From the NCBI GenBank assembly GCA_027924585.1, contig BSBM01000606.1:10917501-10981500 (forward strand): DNA of 64,000 nt, written 5' to 3'. Shown one piece after another: positions 11,985-22,904 of this stretch. The position numbers and the translations under genes are program-made. Below the pieces are notes generated by a model, which worked only from the letters and a program-made list of their open reading frames with translations, searched no databases and was not told the DNA's origin. Position 1 is the stretch's first letter; the number at the start of each line of letters is the position of its first letter. The DNA comes from Larix kaempferi (taxonomy: Eukaryota; Streptophyta; Pinopsida; Pinales; Pinaceae).

Positions 11985-13200
11985 GTTGTTTTTCTACTCA
12001 CCTCAACCCACAGAGATTTGACACCATATGTCACCATTGAGTCCCCGAGACATTCTCGGCGCCTCAGGGGCGAGCCCCCACAGCACGGTTCACTTGACAC
12101 CACCCGTCATAGACACAGATCATTATCACTTGATACCACTTATCATCGATCTCGAGCCTTGTCACTTGACTCCACTCGTCAGTGGCACAGGACTCCATCA
12201 CCTGATATTGACGCTCCTTACTTTACCTCCGATTCTGAGCCAGAGTCTGAGAACCCCATTTACACTGCCCCTACTAGCCCCATGGCTGGCGTGACTTCCA
12301 CTCCTTTCTTGGTAGGGACTATTGGTGGCACATCCACCACTACAGTAGTTACTACACCTGCTTTGGGTATGCCCTCCATGGGGCCCCCATCTACCGTTCC
12401 CCTCACTGCACCTATTCCCGCAGCCGGAATACCTATTCCCACTTCATCCGTGGCTCACACTACCCAGGGTGGTGCAGGACCATCCTACACCACATTAGTT
12501 CCCCCACTTGGGGGAAACATCCCAAACCCTACTCCTCCACTTGGGGGCATTGGCCCCAACATGGTCCAATCCACTACTGTGTCACATCCTTCTTCCAGTT
12601 TTCCATTCATGGCTAGCCTCAACCTGCCTTACCTGGCCAGATTGACCAACGATCCTATCCGACACAACCCTGTGTGGCCTCACATGCCTACCAAGCTCCC
12701 CTCTGACATCCCTAAGTTCGAGGGCAAGGCAGGTGAGGACCCACAAAACCATATCATGTCCTTCCACCTATGGTGTTCCTCCAACTCCATAGTGGATGAC
12801 TCTGTTCGCCTTCGTCTCTTACAGCGCACCTTCACTGGCTCTGCAGCCAAGTGGTATATCGAGCAACCCCATGGGACCCATGCCACCTTTGCTTCCCTTG
12901 CCTCGACCTTCCTGCAATTCTTCTAGTTACATGTCCGCTATGATGCGAGCGTGGAGATCCTCCTGTCCTGCAGACAAGACACGGCTACCCACATCACGGA
13001 CCACATTCATGAGTGGCGTCGACGCCGTAGCTTATGCAAGATCAAATTAGACGACCATATCTTCCTAGATTGGTTCCTCAAGTCCCTTCTCCCTGTCATT
13101 GCTAAGGATGTGGCATCAGAAAGACCATCCGTGTTCTATTTGCGGGGTCTATGGCCACTATACACATGCTTTCCCACACTTGGATCGAGCTCGGCAACTT
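11985..13200 (+). pseudogene. Tat-element gag with a degenerate zinc knuckle
   Basis: Structural protein that packages element RNA. The open frame starts at 11985 without a clear ATG; the true start may be lost. The N-terminus holds an Arg/His/Ser-rich repeat, SLDTTRHRHRSL and relatives (about 12085-12200), then a Pro/Thr/Gly-rich stretch. The gag core begins near 12705 (SDIPKFEGKAGEDPQNHI) and includes SAAKWYIEQPHG. A TAG at 12924-12926 interrupts it; the frame resumes as ILLSCRQDTATHITDHIHEWRR and runs to about 13115. There it shifts to the next frame, which carries the knuckle CSICGVYGHYTHAF (13132-13173); the fourth ligand is Phe instead of Cys. Whether the shift is a mutation or once a recoding site is not resolved. 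Confidence 0.85.
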
Positions 13201-14220
13201 TGGGTTGATGATGCCCATCGCCAAGGGCATGCAGCTCCTCAAGCAGCACCCAACCCCCCACAACCTCAGCAGCCACCTTTGGTGTTGCAAAACCCCTTAC
13301 CCAACCAAGGCGTAGTGAACACTCAGCCGTTGGATCCCCCTCAAGCCAACGCACCCCCCCAACAGCAGATCATGTACGCTGCTCCCGATCAACCCATGTT
13401 TGACTCGGGAACCCACCACTTGTTGATGATGTCATCCACTGACGTCAACCTCCAGACTCGTCGGAACGAATATGGCTCCACCACCGAAGCCCCTCCTGCT
13501 GACAAAACCCCTAATTCTGATCCCACTAATCAAGCGTTACGCATACCCCCGCCTCCACTAGAGGGCGCTCCCAAAGCACCTCGTTTCCTGCTTCGCCGTA
13601 TCAACAATAACCCCAATGCGCGGGCTACGTCAAACTACAACATCGTCGATGATTTAGCCCAATATCCCGCAGCCATGTCTGCATTAGAAGTCTTGAAAAA
13701 CTACCCTTCCCAACACAAGACTTTGCTCTCCGCCATTGGGGCGACTGACCCTCATGATTCGAATTTGATGGCATTTGATTTGGACCAATCCGAACCACGC
13801 CTGCCTTCCTCCTTAGCATTCCAAGTTTTTGTTTCTGTTCGAAATCTTGTCATCCATCGATGCATCATCGATGAAGGTGCCTCCACATGCGTTATGTCTA
13901 CATTCGTATGGTAGAAGTTGGGATCCCCTACTCTACAGCAGTCCACCACTGCATTACGCGCCTACGACGGTCGGTTGGCCCAGCCCCAAGGTCTCCTACC
14001 CAATGTCCTCGTTCAGTTAGGTGGCAAAACCGTCCTTATCGACATCGAGGTAATCAATGCCCAATTGGATAATAACCTTTTACTTGGCCGTAGTTACATG
14101 TATGCCATGCGGGCGGTTGCCTCTTCTGTTTTTCGCACCATGATGTTCCCCCATGAGGGACGCATGGTCAAGGTTGACCAACTCACCTACTATGATCCCA
14201 ATGCTCCCGCAACACCATAA
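13201..14220 (+). pseudogene. Tat-element spacer and aspartic protease
   Basis: In the same frame as pol. A Pro/Gln-rich linker (about 13200-13400) is followed by the protease, whose active-site motif is IIDEGAST (about 13865-13888), a D-x-G-A variant of the usual DTG/DSG. The downstream strand LDNNLLLGRSYMY (14068-14106) corresponds to the ILG/LLG..W block of retropepsins. A TAG lies at 13912-13914 and a TAA at 14218-14220. The protease would cut the gag-pol polyprotein in the particle. The stops break it here. Confidence 0.8.
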
Positions 14221-15540
14221 AATGTTCTCCCCATGGTTGAACAACCTGTTTCTCGTGCCACCACCTCGTTTGTTTCCTCTACGGGGCCTGGAGTTTACTC
14301 AGATGCACCGATGACCTCCACCTTCCAATCCATTCCTCCACCGTCATCTACGCCCGAAGTGTCTGACTTATGTACCCTGTCCCACGATAACCAAACACCT
14401 AACAATCAACCACCCTTGTTTCCTAAACCACCACTGGTACCTAGCCACATTGGTGTTACACCTATCCATACAATCCCTTTCCTAGTCCCTCCCTCGGGAG
14501 TAGTAAGCGCCCCAGTCATGGCTACCCTTAGCCTCCCTGGGTTAACCTTGGGATTACCCGTATGGTATCTTTCGCCTCACGTTCGCCCACCGACACCAAG
14601 CGTCGTCCTCCAACCGGTGCAACCCATGGCTACTACCACTCAACCACCTTTCGGTGTCACTACCTCTTCATCCTCCACGAATCCCCCTCCTACTCCCAAA
14701 TCCACTGGGGGCAGAGGGCCACAACCTTACACTGCTGTACCACCTCCCAAGACGGTCAAAAACCCCCTAGTGTTTCATGCTCCTCCCAAATGCTCATTGT
14801 GCGATGAGTTAGGCCATGCGACTCATCAGTGTCCACAATTACCCGCATTACATGAACACATGCAGATGCTGGACGACGACGCCATCATCCCGGTTGTCAA
14901 ACTCGACCCCACCTCCAAGCCTAAAGATAAATCTCTACGCACTAACCATCCCTGTGCGATATGTGGTGTTTACGGGCATTATTCACATCATTGTCTCGAT
15001 CTCTCGGATTACAGAGAGGCTCTCTACGAGATGAACAATATGGACCTTGAGACGACACCACCCACCATTGAGGAGATCCACCCCCCGGTCTCCTCCCCTT
15101 CAGGAGAGGTTAATACCATTTATATGATCTCTTCAACCACTACTCCCTCGTCAACCGATTTGACGACACAAAATTTCTGTACTGATGAGGAGATTCTTGA
15201 GGCTCTCACTGCCCCGGATTATCCCTGGGATGACATGCACCACCGTTCCTATTTCATCCCAGAAGAATCCTCCTCTAGCACAGCCACCCAATTCACGGTC
15301 GAGTCCAAAGACTTCCTTCCCACCAAGGTCGACTAGTTCAAGGACCCTATTCCTGCCACTGACGCCTTCGAGGAAGGAAACATGGCCAACATCTCACCTG
15401 TCATCCACATAGATATCTTTGACCCACCTGGCGTCAATGAATGCATTGCCTTAGGAGCCTCCTGCAGTGAACAAGAGATTGAGGAGTACAAAAAAATCTT
15501 CCAAGAATTCCGTGATGTCTTTGCCTGTTCCTATACGTAG
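14221..15540 (+). pseudogene. Pro/Thr-rich segment with two intact CCHC zinc knuckles between protease and RT
   Basis: Open from 14233 to 15336, same frame as the flanking protease and RT. The first 180 residues are rich in Pro, Thr and Ser. Two CX2CX4HX4C knuckles follow: CSLCDELGHATHQC (14791-14832) and CAICGVYGHYSHHC (14953-14994). The second nearly repeats the gag knuckle at 13132 (CxICGVYGHYxH). After that comes an acidic Ser/Thr-rich stretch and the lead-in to RT (EEYKKIFQEFRDVFACSYT, about 15480). Stops at 15334 and 15538 are both TAG. Zinc knuckles bind single-stranded nucleic acid; their role at this position is unknown. Possible origins are a duplication of the gag tail or a lineage-specific pol module. 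Confidence 0.75.
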
Positions 15541-17061
15541 ATGCCCGGTCTCGACCCTGCCATTATAGAGCACCACATTGACACATGGCCTGATGTACCC
15601 CCCGTTTGTCAGAAACAATGCCCCATTCATCCCTCAAAGCTCCCAGCTGTCAAAGCTGAGATTGAGAAACTTCGCAAGGTAGGATTCATTTATCCTATTG
15701 CCTACACCACATGGATTTCAAACCCCATTCCTGTTAACAAAAAATAAGGCACCATTAGAGTATGCACTGACTTCCGCGATTTAAACCGCGCTTGTCCCAA
15801 GGACAACTTCCCCACGCCATTTATTGACCAACTCATCGATGCGTGTGCGGGGCATGAAGTCCTCTCCTTCATGGATGGTTTTTTTGAATACAACCAGATT
15901 CAGATCCGTAAGGAAGACCAGTACAAAACTGCCTTTACTACCCCATGGGGTACCTTTGCCTATCGCGTCATGCCTTTCGGCCTAAAAAATGCTGGTGCCA
16001 CCTGCCAGCGGGCCATGACCTATTGCTTTCACGACTTGGTCCATATCCCGTTAGTCTACCTTGATGACCTTATAGCTCGTTCCCGAAAACGATTAGACAA
16101 CCTTAACGACCTTCGGCAGGTTTTTCTGCGTTGTCGCAAATATCAAATCCGCTTGAACCCCCACAAGTGTGTCTTTTGCGTTCCGGCAGGCCGATTGTTG
16201 GGTTTCATTGTTTCCCAGAAAGGAATTACTGTTGATACTCTGAAGGTACAAGCCATTTTAGACCTTCCCTCTCCTCGCATGCTCCGGCAGCTCCAAAGTC
16301 TGCAGGGGTGATCCAATTTCCTTCATCGCTTCGTTCCTGATTACGCCACTACCATTCACAGTTTCTTGCGCCTGCTCCGTACCCACATACCCTTCGTCTG
16401 GGATGAGCAAGCAGAAGCTGCATTCGACGCCCTCAAGAAGGCTCTCACACAAGCCCCTTTGATCTCCCCGCCGGATTTCTCTCAGGACTTCATCCTATAT
16501 GTCTCAGCATCCGAGCATGCTGTGTCTGGCGTCTTGGTTCAAGAAGACACCTCTCACCAAGAGCATGTCATTTACTACGTCAGCCAGACCTTGTCTAGCC
16601 CACCCCTACATTACCCATATGAGGAGAGACTAGCCCTAGCTATGGTCTTTTCCGTCCAAAAACTGCGACACTACATCTTACTTACTCATACTACAGTCGT
16701 TCCCGACTCCAACCCCATGGTCTATCTCCTAAACCGGCGACTACTGCAAGGTCGTGTTGCTAAATGGGTCATTATCCTCCAGGAATATAACCTCACTTTC
16801 CGAACACCTAAGAGCACTAAATCCCTCGCGCTTGCCCAGCTCATTACTGATCTCCCTTCCCTTCTCCCGGCCAAACAAATCTCCGATGAGTTACCCAACA
16901 ATCACCTGTTCACTATCTCGTCTGATGACCCATGGTACGGTGATATTTTGTTATACCTATGCACGCAGAAGTTCAGACCCAAAGTCACCTGTAATGGACG
17001 TTGTCACATCCGTCACCAGGCCTCTCGATATCTCCTATTAGGCGATGTCCTTTACCGGTGA
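15541..17061 (+). pseudogene. Tat-element reverse transcriptase and pol RNase H
   Basis: RT fingers and palm: AEIEKLRKVGFIYPI, RVCTDFRDLNRACPKDNFPTP, then VMPFGLKNAGAT (about 15970) and the catalytic YLDD at 16057-16068. RNase H begins near 16480. Where active gypsy enzymes have TDAS it reads YVSASEHAVSGVL, so the first acidic residue is absent. The Glu helix YEERLALAMVFSVQKLRHY is present. The last position reads LALAQLI instead of an ALADLL-type block, so the final Asp is also missing. Stops: TAA 15745, TGA 16309, TGA 17059. The RT active site is intact, but the RNase H looks catalytically poor by descent; in Tat elements the second RNase H may take over. Confidence 0.88.
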
Positions 17062-18177
17062 GGGGTTGACACAATTCTTCGTCGTTTCCTTACACACGCG
17101 GAAGCTGAACACGTCTTAAATGACTGTCATAGAGGTGCCTGCGGAGGCCATTTCTCAGGGATGGCCACTACCCAAAAGGTCGTCCGCGCTGGATACTTCT
17201 GGCCCACACTTTTCACCGACTACATCACTACGGTCAAGCATTGCCATAACTGCCAACTTTTTTCCCGCAAGGCCCGATCACCACCTGATCCGTTACACCC
17301 AGTCGTCACTGTCGGTCCCTTTTGTAAGTGGGCCATCGACTTCATGGAGTGTAGACCCCCGTCTACCAATGGCCAGAAGTATATCATTGTCGCCGTTGAT
17401 TACTTCACCAAATGGGTGGAAGCCATGCCTACCTTCAATTGTACTGCTGACACTGCTGCCCGTTTCTTTTTCAACCATGTTATCACTCGCTTCGGGGTCC
17501 CTAAACAGTTGGTCTTAGACCATGGTTCACACTTCGAAGATGCCGTCTGGCATGAGTTATCCACCCTCCTCAAATTTGAACACCAATTTTCCTCTGCCTA
17601 CTACCCCCAAGGGAACGGTCAAGTAGAGGCCATCAACAAAATCTTAAATACTATCCTCCAACGAACTGTTGACCGGAATAAGTCCAATTGGCACCACATG
17701 CTATTCCCTGCCTTATGGGCTTACCGTACCTCCACCAAGACCGCCACTGGTTTTACCCCGTTTCATTTAGTTCACGGTGTAGAGTCTGTCCTCCCCATCG
17801 AGTGTCATATTCCTGCCTTACGTATCACCGTTGAGCTTCTCCCCGACACTTCCCCCCTCGAGCAGTGTTTGCTGACACTCGAACAAGCTGATGAACACCG
17901 TCGTGCCACTCTCCAGAACATCGAAGCTGCCAAGAACCGCTCCAAAGCCGGTTATGACAAACATATTCACCCTCGAACTTTCCACGAAGGGTACCTCGTC
18001 GTTGCCTATGACCAAGCCCATGACAAAACTGGGAAAGAGAAGTTTGAATCCATGTGGCAAGGCCCTTACATCGTGCAGACTTGCCTCTTCAAGGGGGCAT
18101 ACATTTTAGCCGACTCCGAAGGTCATCCTTTGCGCAACCCCCGTAATGGGTTGTATCTTAAGTATTTTTACCCGTAA
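17062..18177 (+). pseudogene. Tat-element integrase
   Basis: Same frame as RT, read from the stop at 17059 to TAA 18175-18177. The N-terminal zinc site is visible: CHRGACGGHFS, then KHCHNCQLF (about 17240). The catalytic core has AIDFMECRP (first Asp, about 17334), LVLDHGSHFED (second Asp, 17515) and NGQVEAINKIL (Glu, about 17614), so D, D and E are all present. The C-terminal part has HLVHGVESVLPIE and the GPYIV block (about 18061). No chromodomain follows, as expected for Tat rather than chromovirus. From 17161 to the end this domain has no internal stop and is the best-preserved part of the element. It would insert cDNA into the genome. Confidence 0.9.
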
Positions 18178-18283
18178 ACGAAACCGCGACCTCATTGGTC
18201 CGCATTGTATAGTTTGCTCTCTTTTTTGTTTTTCACCTTTTCTTTACCATCATCTCACATTCATCATTTTTGCATGACCACAG

Positions 18284-18712
18284 ATGGACCACCTTCCACC
18301 TTGTTACACTGGCTTCGCTGATGGCGCAAGCCGCTGGTCTCCCAACCTGGCTTCTACAGCATGGGTCTTGTATGCCCCTTCCAACGAGATGATTCACCTT
18401 GACGGAATATGTATAGGCATTGCTACCAATAACCAGGCGGAGTATGATGTTGTGACCGGTCTCCTGACTGCTGCCCTCTAGATGGGCATATGTCACCTTC
18501 ATGTGTTCCTTGACTCCCAGCTACTTGTCTCCCAGCTCAACAACTGCTACCAGGTGCGTGATCCCTGCCTTTTTAGAAAATTCCTGTGCACAAAACAACT
18601 CAGCCGACAGTTTGAATCCATAACATTCACACATGTCCCAAGATCTCACAATAGTGTTGCAGATCAAATGGCCAACAACATCCTAGATTGGCATATCAAT
18701 CACACCATGTAA
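18284..18712 (+). pseudogene. Second, archaeal-like RNase H ORF downstream of integrase
   Basis: Separate ORF starting at ATG 18284, 106 bases after the integrase stop and in a different frame. Motifs in order: TGFADGASRWSP (first Asp), NNQAEYDVVTGLL (Glu), VFLDSQLLVSQL (Asp) and VPRSHNSVADQMAN (last Asp). All four catalytic acids are present. A single TAG at 18479-18481 splits it, at a place where Gln would fit; otherwise it is whole at about 142 codons. This is the extra RNase H known from the plant Tat lineage, here placed after integrase as its own ORF. The sequence just before the ATG is pyrimidine-rich and ends in CAG. It would degrade RNA in the RNA/DNA hybrid during reverse transcription. 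Confidence 0.85.
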
Positions 18713-18715
18713 CAC

Positions 18716-21385
18716 CTACATCATGCATCATCATCCCATAACATCTCATAAAAATATATAAAAACCCAAAAAGATTGCATCGCATCAACATTTGCATCAA
18801 TGTACATAAACCATAACACCACATTTGTATCCATAGGGGCATCCACGTGCCTAATCATACATACGTCATGTTGGACCCACCCACTATTTATAGTCAGTTG
18901 ACTTTTTCTTGTTTTGGCAATTCTAACCCCATACGGAGTCCGTTGTTCGAACCGTTTCCACCACTAGAATTAGCACGACGAGACCATCATGATGGTCACC
19001 TCGTTGCATTATTTTTGCCCTGTCATTTTTTAGACACCACTTGTTGTCTCGGTTTACGTGCCACATCGACCGTTCTCCATTTTTCACATATTTTATATCA
19101 TCGAATTCATTTTTCCGAGTCGGTGATGATGGTTGAGATCATTTCTTGTTCTCACCCCATATTTTTTGGGTATTTTTTCCAAAACGCCCCCGTCGCCTCG
19201 GTTTGCGTGCCACATCAGCCGTTACCCATTTTTGACACTCTTTATATCGCCAGATTCATTTTTCCGCGCTCGTGATGATGCTTGAGATCATTTCTCACTC
19301 TCACTTGGTACAATTTCAACATTGTGTCCTGACACCTTGCTCCCTCGGTTTGCACGCCACATTGGCCGCCATCGGATTGTTCCACACTTTTACATGAGCC
19401 ATTCACTCCTATCATACTGCAAATGTTTCGTTATTTTGCCACCATTCCATTCACCCCGCAAGGAGGCCCACCAGTGTTCCCCCCTACCCTTGTTCTTGGT
19501 CATCATTACTGTTCCTTGATTGAACACTTCCTCCTTGCCTAGACATTCCTTTTATTCGGTATAATTTTATCCCTTTTTCGGGCTGGACAAGTCCTTTACA
19601 AAAAAGGCACTTAGGGAGTTTCCGTTAAGCTCTTTTCTGACTCCTAAAACAATGAAAAGATCGCTGAGCAATGTTGCTTCCTTTCATGCTCATTAAAGTA
19701 CATGAAAGGGCGTCTATCTGGTATAAGTTTAACCCTTTTCCAGACTTGGTAGACTAATTATGAAAAAGGAATACTCTAGTCACACCGGCTAGAAGAGTTC
19801 TTCATTGCATCCTTTTATGCTTCTTCGGGACTTGGAGACTAACACACGAAAAAGCAACCCCTTGGAGTCTTCTTATTTGCTTTCAGACTCTCTAAAATTG
19901 AAAGCAACCATGAGCATGAACTGTCCTGGGCTTGTATAAATCCACACGACAGTACCATATCATTACTTCAAAGTCTTATATCGCCTTCAGACTCCTTAAA
20001 ATTGAAAGCGACCACGAGCATGAACTGTCCTGGGCTCATATAAATCCACATGACAGTATCATTTTATACACACTTCTTCTAGTTCCCTAACCCATGAAGA
20101 AGTCCCCTCCTGTGCCTCCTGGCACTATGATCGATCATCTCGGCAGCACCCCCAATCAGGTCACCTTTGTTCAGAGTATTCTGCAGTCTCCTACCATTTT
20201 ATACCAGCTTGAGTCTCCCTCAGCCCAGTCACCCTCCCAGATCCAATACAGTTATGATCCCTTTCCCCTCAGTCAGTTTCATATGCTGCCCGATCATCCC
20301 CATTATCATACTCTGAACAAAGGAAGTTTGAGTCCACCCTCTCTACTTGCCCAGTTGTCCCCCCACAGTTTGTCATTCCTGCCATCAGTACTCTCACATT
20401 TCGGTTCTCCACCTCGCGCTCCTGTCAAGGAAACATCATTGCCTTGATAGTTGCAGGTCTCCCTCTATCGACGACAGCCCCTCTATTCCAGAGGATAGGC
20501 CCAGAGGTCTCTACGCCTTGGACTCATCACCATATGTGGTAAGTGCCTACGAACCATTCTGAGAGGAGTCATCATTGCCTCTCCGAGTGGTTGTTTCTCA
20601 CATGCTCGACTTCAACACCTTGATCGCATCGTCGAGAATCGCGTAGGGTTATATCCCTTCATTTTTTAGTGGAAGACCTCGGATTTCCCCTGACTCTAGC
20701 ACATTGGTGAGTCACTTCGGAACGCCCAGTTATATTTTCCCGTGGATGCCTGGGCTGCGTTGGCGATTGTATTCAGAAGCCATCCAGCTATATGCTTCCT
20801 TGAGTACCCATTTCCATTCCAGTTCAGTGTACCATCGAGGTTCGTGCTCCCAGTCATTATGATCCAGCAGCTCATCAGTTCCTCTGGTACCCCAGTCAGC
20901 AGTACTGTTGTCATTCCAGTGTATCAGTTCTTCAGCTCACACATGGTCCGCCCAGCAGTATGTCCCAGATTTGTGTCCCCTCTGGACTCTTATGATGTAC
21001 ACAGTGGTTCTCTATGTATCTTACAGGTCCCCCTTTTTGGGCCTCACAGTTCTGTTTATGTATCTTGATACGAGCATGGGTATGCCCGCCTCGTCCATAT
21101 ATTGAGATTCTTCCTCATTCAATTTTTGGGGTCATGTATATGTCAGGTCCCCATTTTTTGGACCCCATTGTTATTATTATGTTCTATCCTGATACGAGCA
21201 TGAGTATGCCTGCCTCGTCCATATGATCAGATGATTCCTCATCCATTATTGAGGTTATGTACTTTTAGTTCTTGCAGTTTGTTCCGGGCTTCAGTTTGTT
21301 TCTTCTCTTCTCTCCACACCCCAGGAAAACCTTCCATGACTTATGATGTCCATCGGCCATACAATGAGCTCCTGCCCTCGCACAT
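18716..21385 (+). repeat. Tat-element 3' region with several tandem repeat families
   Basis: About 2.7 kb between the second RNase H and the purine tract. (i) About 19040-19370: two to three copies of a unit near 165 bp containing CGGTTTRCGTGCCACATC and GAGATCATTTCT. (ii) About 19880-20065: a duplication of about 100 bp containing GAGCATGAACTGTCCTGGGC. (iii) About 21000-21245: a duplication of about 120 bp containing GATACGAGCATG and GCCTCGTCCATAT. An ATG-started 117-codon Pro/Ser-rich ORF lies at 20094-20447; it has no known domain and I do not call it a gene. Confidence 0.7.
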
Positions 21386-21397
21386 CAGGGGGCAATC
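21386..21397 (+). other. Tat-element polypurine tract
   Basis: CAGGGGGCAATC immediately before TGTTAACACC of the 3' LTR. A short G-rich tract at this position is typical for priming plus-strand synthesis. Confidence 0.75.
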
Positions 21398-22135
21398 TGT
21401 TAACACCCAAAAAGTGTTCACTACCTCATCTACCACATTACATGGCTCATTTGTCAATTTTCCTCCCATATTTCCCTTAAAAACCCTAAAAATCCCACTA
21501 AAAAGCCTCCAAAAGGCCTAAAATGCCTCGAAAAGGCCACAAAACCATCAAAAAAGCCTCAAAAAGGCTAAAAAAAAACCCCTTTTTCCTCCAAAATTCC
21601 TCTAAAAATAGCAAAAACCCTCTAAAAAGGGAATAAAAAATATAAATAATGAGGAAAATGAGGAAAAAACCCTATACAGCTGACCTAAACCATATGGTTC
21701 CCAAAGCCATGGGCCAGCACTCCACCACCAAAAAACTATAAATAGGTGATGGAGACCCCTTATTCCACATCCACAATCACAAGTACCCTTACTCTGCCAA
21801 AATCTCTCTTGAAACCCTAGCTCACCATTGAGCCACTTTCACCTTGAGAGCCCCTTTTGGCCCATTTCCACCATTGGAGAAAGAGAAGGAGCAAGTTGGA
21901 GCTTGGAGCAACCCTCTTGGACATTGCAAGAGCTTCACCAACCTCCACATTGGAGGTAATATCAATACAAAAACCATTATTTACATTTTGTTGTTTCTGT
22001 TTCATGCACATGTTTTAGAGTAGTTTACATTTCTATTTTAACATAATAATTTCCATTTACTGAACTGCTACTAAGGAGTCCATTCTCCTTAGTAGGTGCT
22101 CATTTGCACAAGCTAGGGGTAAAACCCTAGCTACA
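21398..22135 (+). repeat. Tat-element 3' LTR
   Basis: 738 bp, ending CTAGCTACA before the AACAT duplication. It has the unrearranged sequence at the place where the 5' LTR has a palindrome. Confidence 0.96.
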
Positions 22136-22345
22136 AACATCATCTGGATCTCTCAATCAACAACATCATCATCTGGATCTTCAGATCAACAGCATCATCT
22201 GGATCTCTCGATCAATAGCATCATCATCTAGATCTTCCGATCAACAACATCATCTAGATATGTCGATCAAAAGCATCATCATCTAGATCTTTCGATCAAC
22301 AACATCATCTGGATCTCTCGATCAACAACATCATTATCTGCAATA
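22136..22345. repeat. Minisatellite A, right part (copia 3' region)
   Basis: Resumes the 26-30 bp CATCATCTGGATCTYTCGATCAACAA array interrupted at 9700. It shows the Tat element landed inside an existing repeat. Confidence 0.88.
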
Positions 22346-22850
22346 CACATGATTCAATTACGAGATGATCAATCCCTCTCACTTTAGGACATAAGTCCAA
22401 GGATGATACAATCTTGATCCACTTACGGGATGATCAATCCCTATCAATTTAAGATACCATATCATGTGTAGGGACGATGCAATCTAGATCTGCTTACAGG
22501 ATGATCAATCCCTATCAATTTAAGACACCATATCATGTCTAGGGACGATGCAATCCAAATCTACTTACAGGATGATCAATCCCTATCAATTTAAGACACC
22601 ATATGATATCTAGGGACGATGCAATCTAGATCTACTTACGGGATGATCAATCCATCTCACTTTAGGGCATAAGTTAAAGGATGATACAATCCTGATCTAC
22701 TTACGGGATGATCAGTCCCTCTCACTTTAGGACATAATTCCAAGGATGATGCAATCTTGATCTACTTACGGGATGATCAATCCTTCTCACTTTAGGACAT
22801 AAGTCCAATGATGATGCAATCCTATAGTCCAATTGAGACAAAGTCTAAGG
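22346..22850. repeat. Minisatellite B (copia 3' region), unit 65-71 bp
   Basis: About seven units anchored on ACGGGATGATCAATCCCT. Two subtypes occur: one with CTCACTTTAGGACATAAG and one with ATCAATTTAAGACACCATAT. Subtypes are grouped, with the second type in the middle. Confidence 0.88.
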
Positions 22851-22904
22851 ACCACTTCATCGACCTCATCGTTGGTATCATCGACCTCATCATCAGTATC
22901 ACTG

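Larger units (their letters stand above)
9701..22135 (+). mobile_element. Ty3/gypsy Tat-like LTR retrotransposon nested in the copia element
   Basis: 12.4 kb element with LTRs 9701-10443 and 21398-22135 (TGTTAACACC...CTAGCTACA) and the 5-bp duplication AACAT (9696-9700, 22136-22140). Order: LTR, primer site resembling tRNA-Arg, 1.5 kb leader, gag, protease, a Pro/Thr-rich segment with two CCHC knuckles, RT, RNase H, integrase, a second RNase H ORF, 2.7 kb repeat-rich 3' region, purine tract, LTR. A second (archaeal-like) RNase H is a known mark of the plant Tat lineage. Inactivation is almost wholly by nonsense codons. About 13 substitutions in the first 400 LTR bases make it the youngest element here. 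Confidence 0.93.

Noticed and set aside
12028-13354. Several other open frames on both strands over the Tat gag region
   Set aside because: They overlap the real gag frame and owe their length to its high C content, which makes stops rare.
18174-18283. Intron (GTAAAC...CAG) fusing integrase to the second RNase H
   Set aside because: The donor at 18174 leaves two bases of a codon, so joining to 18284 puts the RNase H out of frame. The alternative GT at 18162 has the same phase. An in-frame fusion is not supported; a separate spliced RNA remains possible.
20094-20447. A third ORF (117 codons, Pro/Ser-rich) of the Tat element, such as an envelope-like gene
   Set aside because: No signal peptide, membrane segment or known domain, and it lies in a repeat-rich 3' region where open frames arise easily.
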